Shown here piece after piece: positions 14,813-18,478 of a stretch of DNA of 18,478 bases. A program made the translations under genes and the position numbers. The notes beneath the pieces were generated by a model, which saw only the letters and a list, made by a program, of their open reading frames with translations, was not told the origin of the DNA and searched no databases. Numbering within the stretch: the first letter of the stretch is position 1; every line of letters starts with the position of its first letter. Origin of the DNA: Candidatus Saccharimonadota bacterium (GTDB lineage Bacteria > Patescibacteriota > Saccharimonadia > Saccharimonadales > Saccharimonadaceae); assembly GCA_900555675.1 (NCBI GenBank), contig UNSN01000013.1, positions 1 through 18,478 of the forward strand, read 5' to 3'.

Positions 14813-15529
14813 CTAAAACTCTCTTAATAGATTATCTATCCTAAGCTGAGATTCTTGTGTCAACTCATTTTGTAAACCAATCCAAGCGTTAATAGCCACA
14901 GTAAATTTATCCCTAGCTATAGCAAACTGGTCGCTGTCTTTCTTTTCGTTAGCCGACTTCAAATCACGCACAGCCAATAAAATAGCGTCTATCCTCTTCA
15001 TCGCTAGCTTACGTAAGTCAACCTCGTCTTCTCTGGATTCCAACCTCTTCTTTACGCCAGTCCATATTTTCTCTATAGCAATAAAGTCATTTTGCCTGGT
15101 CTTCGATAGGTTATCTGACACTGTACGTATTTCACCGCTCAACTCCTTATCAAACTCCATAAAGCCAACAATCTTCTCTATACTCTGTATAGTTCGGTTC
15201 ATCTTCTCTACTGATTTATTACATTCTTCCGAATACTTTTTAAATCTAGCATTAATGTCCCTCTGCCAAGATATAAAAAATACCACATCGCAGCTTTGGC
15301 GTTTATTTTTTAAATCAACCAAATATTCGTTCAATTTTTCAGCGGATAATTTGTCTTTTTGCAAGTTAACAAACAGCGAGCTTTCCACTTCGTTAGTGTT
15401 TTTTGTTACGCTTTGAACGTTTTCCCAAGATTTCCAACTCATGAATCCATACGCCAATATCATTATCAGCGTTATAAAACTCATGGCAATGGCCAATTTA
15501 AGTGTGCGATAATTTTTTATCAATTTCAT
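14813..15529 (-). CDS. Single-pass membrane protein with helical outer domain, unknown function
   Basis: A 238-residue protein I do not recognise. Residues 1-11 are basic (MKLIKNYRTLK), 12-31 form one membrane segment (LAIAMSFITLIMILAYGFMS), and the remaining 205 residues are charged, largely helical, with long heptad-like stretches (an antiparallel bundle or coiled coil is likely). By the positive-inside rule the helical domain faces outward. Two cysteines (SCDVV and SEECN) could form a disulfide. The ATG overlaps the stop of the DUF3152 protease gene as ATGA, so translation is coupled and a joint role is likely, perhaps as a membrane partner of the protease; that is inference. No Shine-Dalgarno of its own beyond a weak GGGA. 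Confidence 0.7.
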   Translation of the reverse strand: MKLIKNYRTLKLAIAMSFITLIMILAYGFMSWKSWENVQSVTKNTNEVESSLFVNLQKDKLSAEKLNEYLVDLKNKRQSCDVVFFISWQRDINARFKKYSEECNKSVEKMNRTIQSIEKIVGFMEFDKELSGEIRTVSDNLSKTRQNDFIAIEKIWTGVKKRLESREDEVDLRKLAMKRIDAILLAVRDLKSANEKKDSDQFAIARDKFTVAINAWIGLQNELTQESQLRIDNLLREF

Positions 15530-16257
15530 AGTTCTATCCCTAGCGTAGTTGACCACAATTCACTATCAAGCGGCCAAGGATTAAAGGTACAACCTTGCAA
15601 GTCAATTGATTGCTGCTGCATAACCACCGCTGGATTATTAACCCCAGAACAATTCAAATGCCCATGCCCCAGCCAGTGCCCAACTTCATGATTGATTACC
15701 ATATGTCGATAATTACGAATGTCGCCACCCGCTTTATTCCACGCTGTAGTCGCGCCAGACCATCGATTATCATTGATAATAACAGAAGACCCGACTCGAC
15801 AACTCCAATCCGCGTCACAACCTGACGAGAACGACGACATTAATTCGGCTTGCGACAGAACTAAATTGAAGTTTCCACCCTCTTTTACCTCTTTAAAAAC
15901 AATTCCCATACGCGCCCAGCCTCGATTGTCGTTTAAGGTTTCGTTTACCTGTTTCGAGAATTCAGACAAATTTGATCGGACATTCCCCTTTGTTGATATT
16001 GTGTATGTGACTTCTTTTTTCACTCCAGAATTTGATTTTTTTGACGATTGATATGTGGAGTGCCAATCTGGAGTCTGGATATCTGACACCTTAAAGCTGG
16101 ATAGCGACGACGGAGATTTTATTTCAGAGAAAATTTTAGCACTAATCGCCCTCTTCGCATCACCCTTAGTCTCATTGGGTGCTGTTATGCTAATCGTTGG
16201 AGTTAAAGCAACAGCAATTGCCATACCACCAGTAGCCACCCTGCACACTATACACAT
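15526..16257 (-). CDS. Secreted DUF3152-type metzincin-like protease
   Basis: A 243-residue protein. Residues 8-27 are hydrophobic (ATGGMAIAVALTPTISI), consistent with a signal peptide or anchor, though the start MCIVCR is unusual. The C-terminal half carries the HExxHxxGxxH zinc site (H190, E191, H194, G197, H200) and VVMQQQ as a Met-turn, followed by GCTFNPWP. GWARMGIVF and INDNRWSGA upstream fit the DUF3152 family, known mainly from Actinobacteria. Four cysteines (147, 153, 203, 223) suggest two disulfides and export. The -10 (TAGAAT) ends 6 nt before the ATG and there is no Shine-Dalgarno, so the mRNA is probably leaderless. First gene of a two-gene operon. Confidence 0.8.
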   Translation of the reverse strand: MCIVCRVATGGMAIAVALTPTISITAPNETKGDAKRAISAKIFSEIKSPSSLSSFKVSDIQTPDWHSTYQSSKKSNSGVKKEVTYTISTKGNVRSNLSEFSKQVNETLNDNRGWARMGIVFKEVKEGGNFNLVLSQAELMSSFSSGCDADWSCRVGSSVIINDNRWSGATTAWNKAGGDIRNYRHMVINHEVGHWLGHGHLNCSGVNNPAVVMQQQSIDLQGCTFNPWPLDSELWSTTLGIEL

Positions 16258-16263
16258 ACTTAT

Positions 16264-16292
16264 ATTCTATCACCCGCCAAAACATACCACAA
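16264..16292 (-). promoter_or_regulatory. Promoter of the DUF3152 protease operon (leaderless)
   Basis: Minus strand TTGTGG (16287-16292), 17-nt spacer, TAGAAT (16264-16269) with extended TGATAGAAT, 6 nt before the ATG at 16257. Confidence 0.65.
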
Positions 16293-16299
16293 ACGTTTT

Positions 16300-16339
16300 A
16301 AAATAAAGAAGAAAGCCACCCTATTAGGATGGCTTTCTT
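16300..16339 (-). terminator. rRNA operon terminator
   Basis: Perfect 10-bp stem: AAGAAAGCCA and TGGCTTTCTT (16309-16318 with 16330-16339, as read on plus). On the minus strand it follows 5S rRNA and is followed by CTTTATTTT. Confidence 0.85.
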
Positions 16340-16342
16340 ATA

Positions 16343-16452
16343 ATTCGGCACCGTGCTAGTTTCCCACTTTCGCAGTATAATCGCCGCTGGGGAGCTTAAC
16401 TTCTGTGTTCGGAATGAGAACAGGTGTTTCCTCCTCGCTATGGGCACCGAAG
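16343..16452 (-). rRNA. rrf: 5S ribosomal RNA
   Basis: The minus strand contains the conserved 5S core: CCATAGCGAGGAGGAAACACC, then TTCCGAACACAGAAGTTAAG and the GCGAAAGTGGGA region. The ends pair as TTCGGTGCC with GGTGCCGAA (9 bp, two G-U), which fixes the boundaries to within a few bases at about 16452 (5') and 16343 (3'). Length about 110 nt, slightly short. It lies downstream of 23S and just before the operon terminator. Confidence 0.92.
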
Positions 16453-16637
16453 GAGGGGGTTACGACGCTTGGTTCCGTATATACTCCACGGTGGGCCAAA
16501 CCCCTTTCTTCGATGTCCAACATCAGCACGGAATTGATTTTTAATTGACTGGTACTTTTGAAAAGCACCAATTACTAGTTAAGTCTACCTTATCCGCAAT
16601 GTTTATGCAAGCATAAACTCCACGGACAAGGACATAA
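16453..16637 (-). other. 23S-5S spacer with processing hairpins
   Basis: About 185 nt with no tRNA or reading frame. It holds a long interrupted stem just beyond the 23S 3' end (16588-16631): CCTT, TCCG, then GTTTATGC-AA-GCATAAAC, then CGGA and AAGG, with symmetric small internal loops; and a second stem TGGTACTTTT/AAAAGCACCA (16550-16570). These look like RNase III-type processing sites for the rRNA precursor; that role is inference. Confidence 0.6.

Positions 16638-18478
<1,841 letters not shown>

Noticed and set aside
14634..14816. 60-codon open frame on the plus strand
   Set aside because: It begins upstream of the small RNA promoter, has no ribosome site and reads through the terminator hairpin.
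14719..14844. 42-codon frame from ATG 14719 inside the candidate small RNA
   Set aside because: It crosses the terminator and enters the convergent gene; the GGAG upstream is part of a stem. Kept only as an alternative explanation.
3063..15825. Long antisense frames opposite priA, infB, the 606-residue gene and the DUF3152 gene
   Set aside because: Each lacks a ribosome site and lies opposite a gene with clear family motifs or strong coding features.
16453..16637. Possible tRNA in the 23S-5S spacer
   Set aside because: No GTTCGA-type T-arm, anticodon arm or acceptor pairing could be found on either strand.

Overview
The window looks like a chromosomal segment of a Saccharibacteria (TM7/Patescibacteria) genome, probably a host-associated epibiont. 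The evidence is the mix of genes: a short infB, a four-S1-domain rpsA, a KGG-repeat protein, two DUF5663-like paralogs, several large lineage-type proteins without recognisable homology, and an rRNA operon with an enlarged 23S helix. UGA is used as a stop (def, recJ and the DUF3152 gene all end in TGA), which argues against the Gracilibacteria/Absconditabacteria code. Lineage assignment is inference from gene content, not from a database search.

Layout. 1-2479, minus strand: wHTH regulator -> recJ, then a separately promoted rpsU -> yqeY pair (yqeY runs off the window). 2544-3203 minus and 3243-6623 plus: a divergent pair, a degenerate phosphoribosyltransferase facing priA, followed by a promoter and def-fmt. 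PriA restarts replication; Def and Fmt are the two halves of the N-formyl-methionine cycle. A strong bidirectional terminator at 6623-6650 separates these from a minus-strand block (6666-12326): rpsA -> infB (translation), a 606-residue membrane protein of unknown function with its own promoter, and two small DUF5663-like paralogs.

12438-14233: a divergent pair, an LPKTG-tailed surface protein (minus) facing a ROK-family sugar kinase (plus), which overlaps an IrrE/ImmA-type metallopeptidase carrying a zinc ribbon. 14275-14798: a KGG stress-type protein (minus, palindrome over its -10) diverging from what looks like an orphan structured small RNA of about 118 nt (plus). 14813-16257, minus: a two-gene operon with an ATGA overlap, coding a secreted DUF3152 metzincin-like protease and a single-pass helical membrane protein. 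16309-18478, minus: rRNA operon end, with 23S (5' part outside the window), a spacer with strong hairpins, 5S and a terminator.

The most striking cross-cutting signal is promoter placement. At five genes (phosphoribosyltransferase, priA, def, ROK kinase, DUF3152 protease) a TATAAT-like -10 ends 6 or 7 nt before the ATG and there is no Shine-Dalgarno sequence, so transcription should start on or next to the A of ATG (leaderless mRNA). rpsU is close to this, with a leader of about 4 nt. Other genes in the window have ordinary leaders with AGGAGG-type sites, so two translation-initiation modes seem to coexist.
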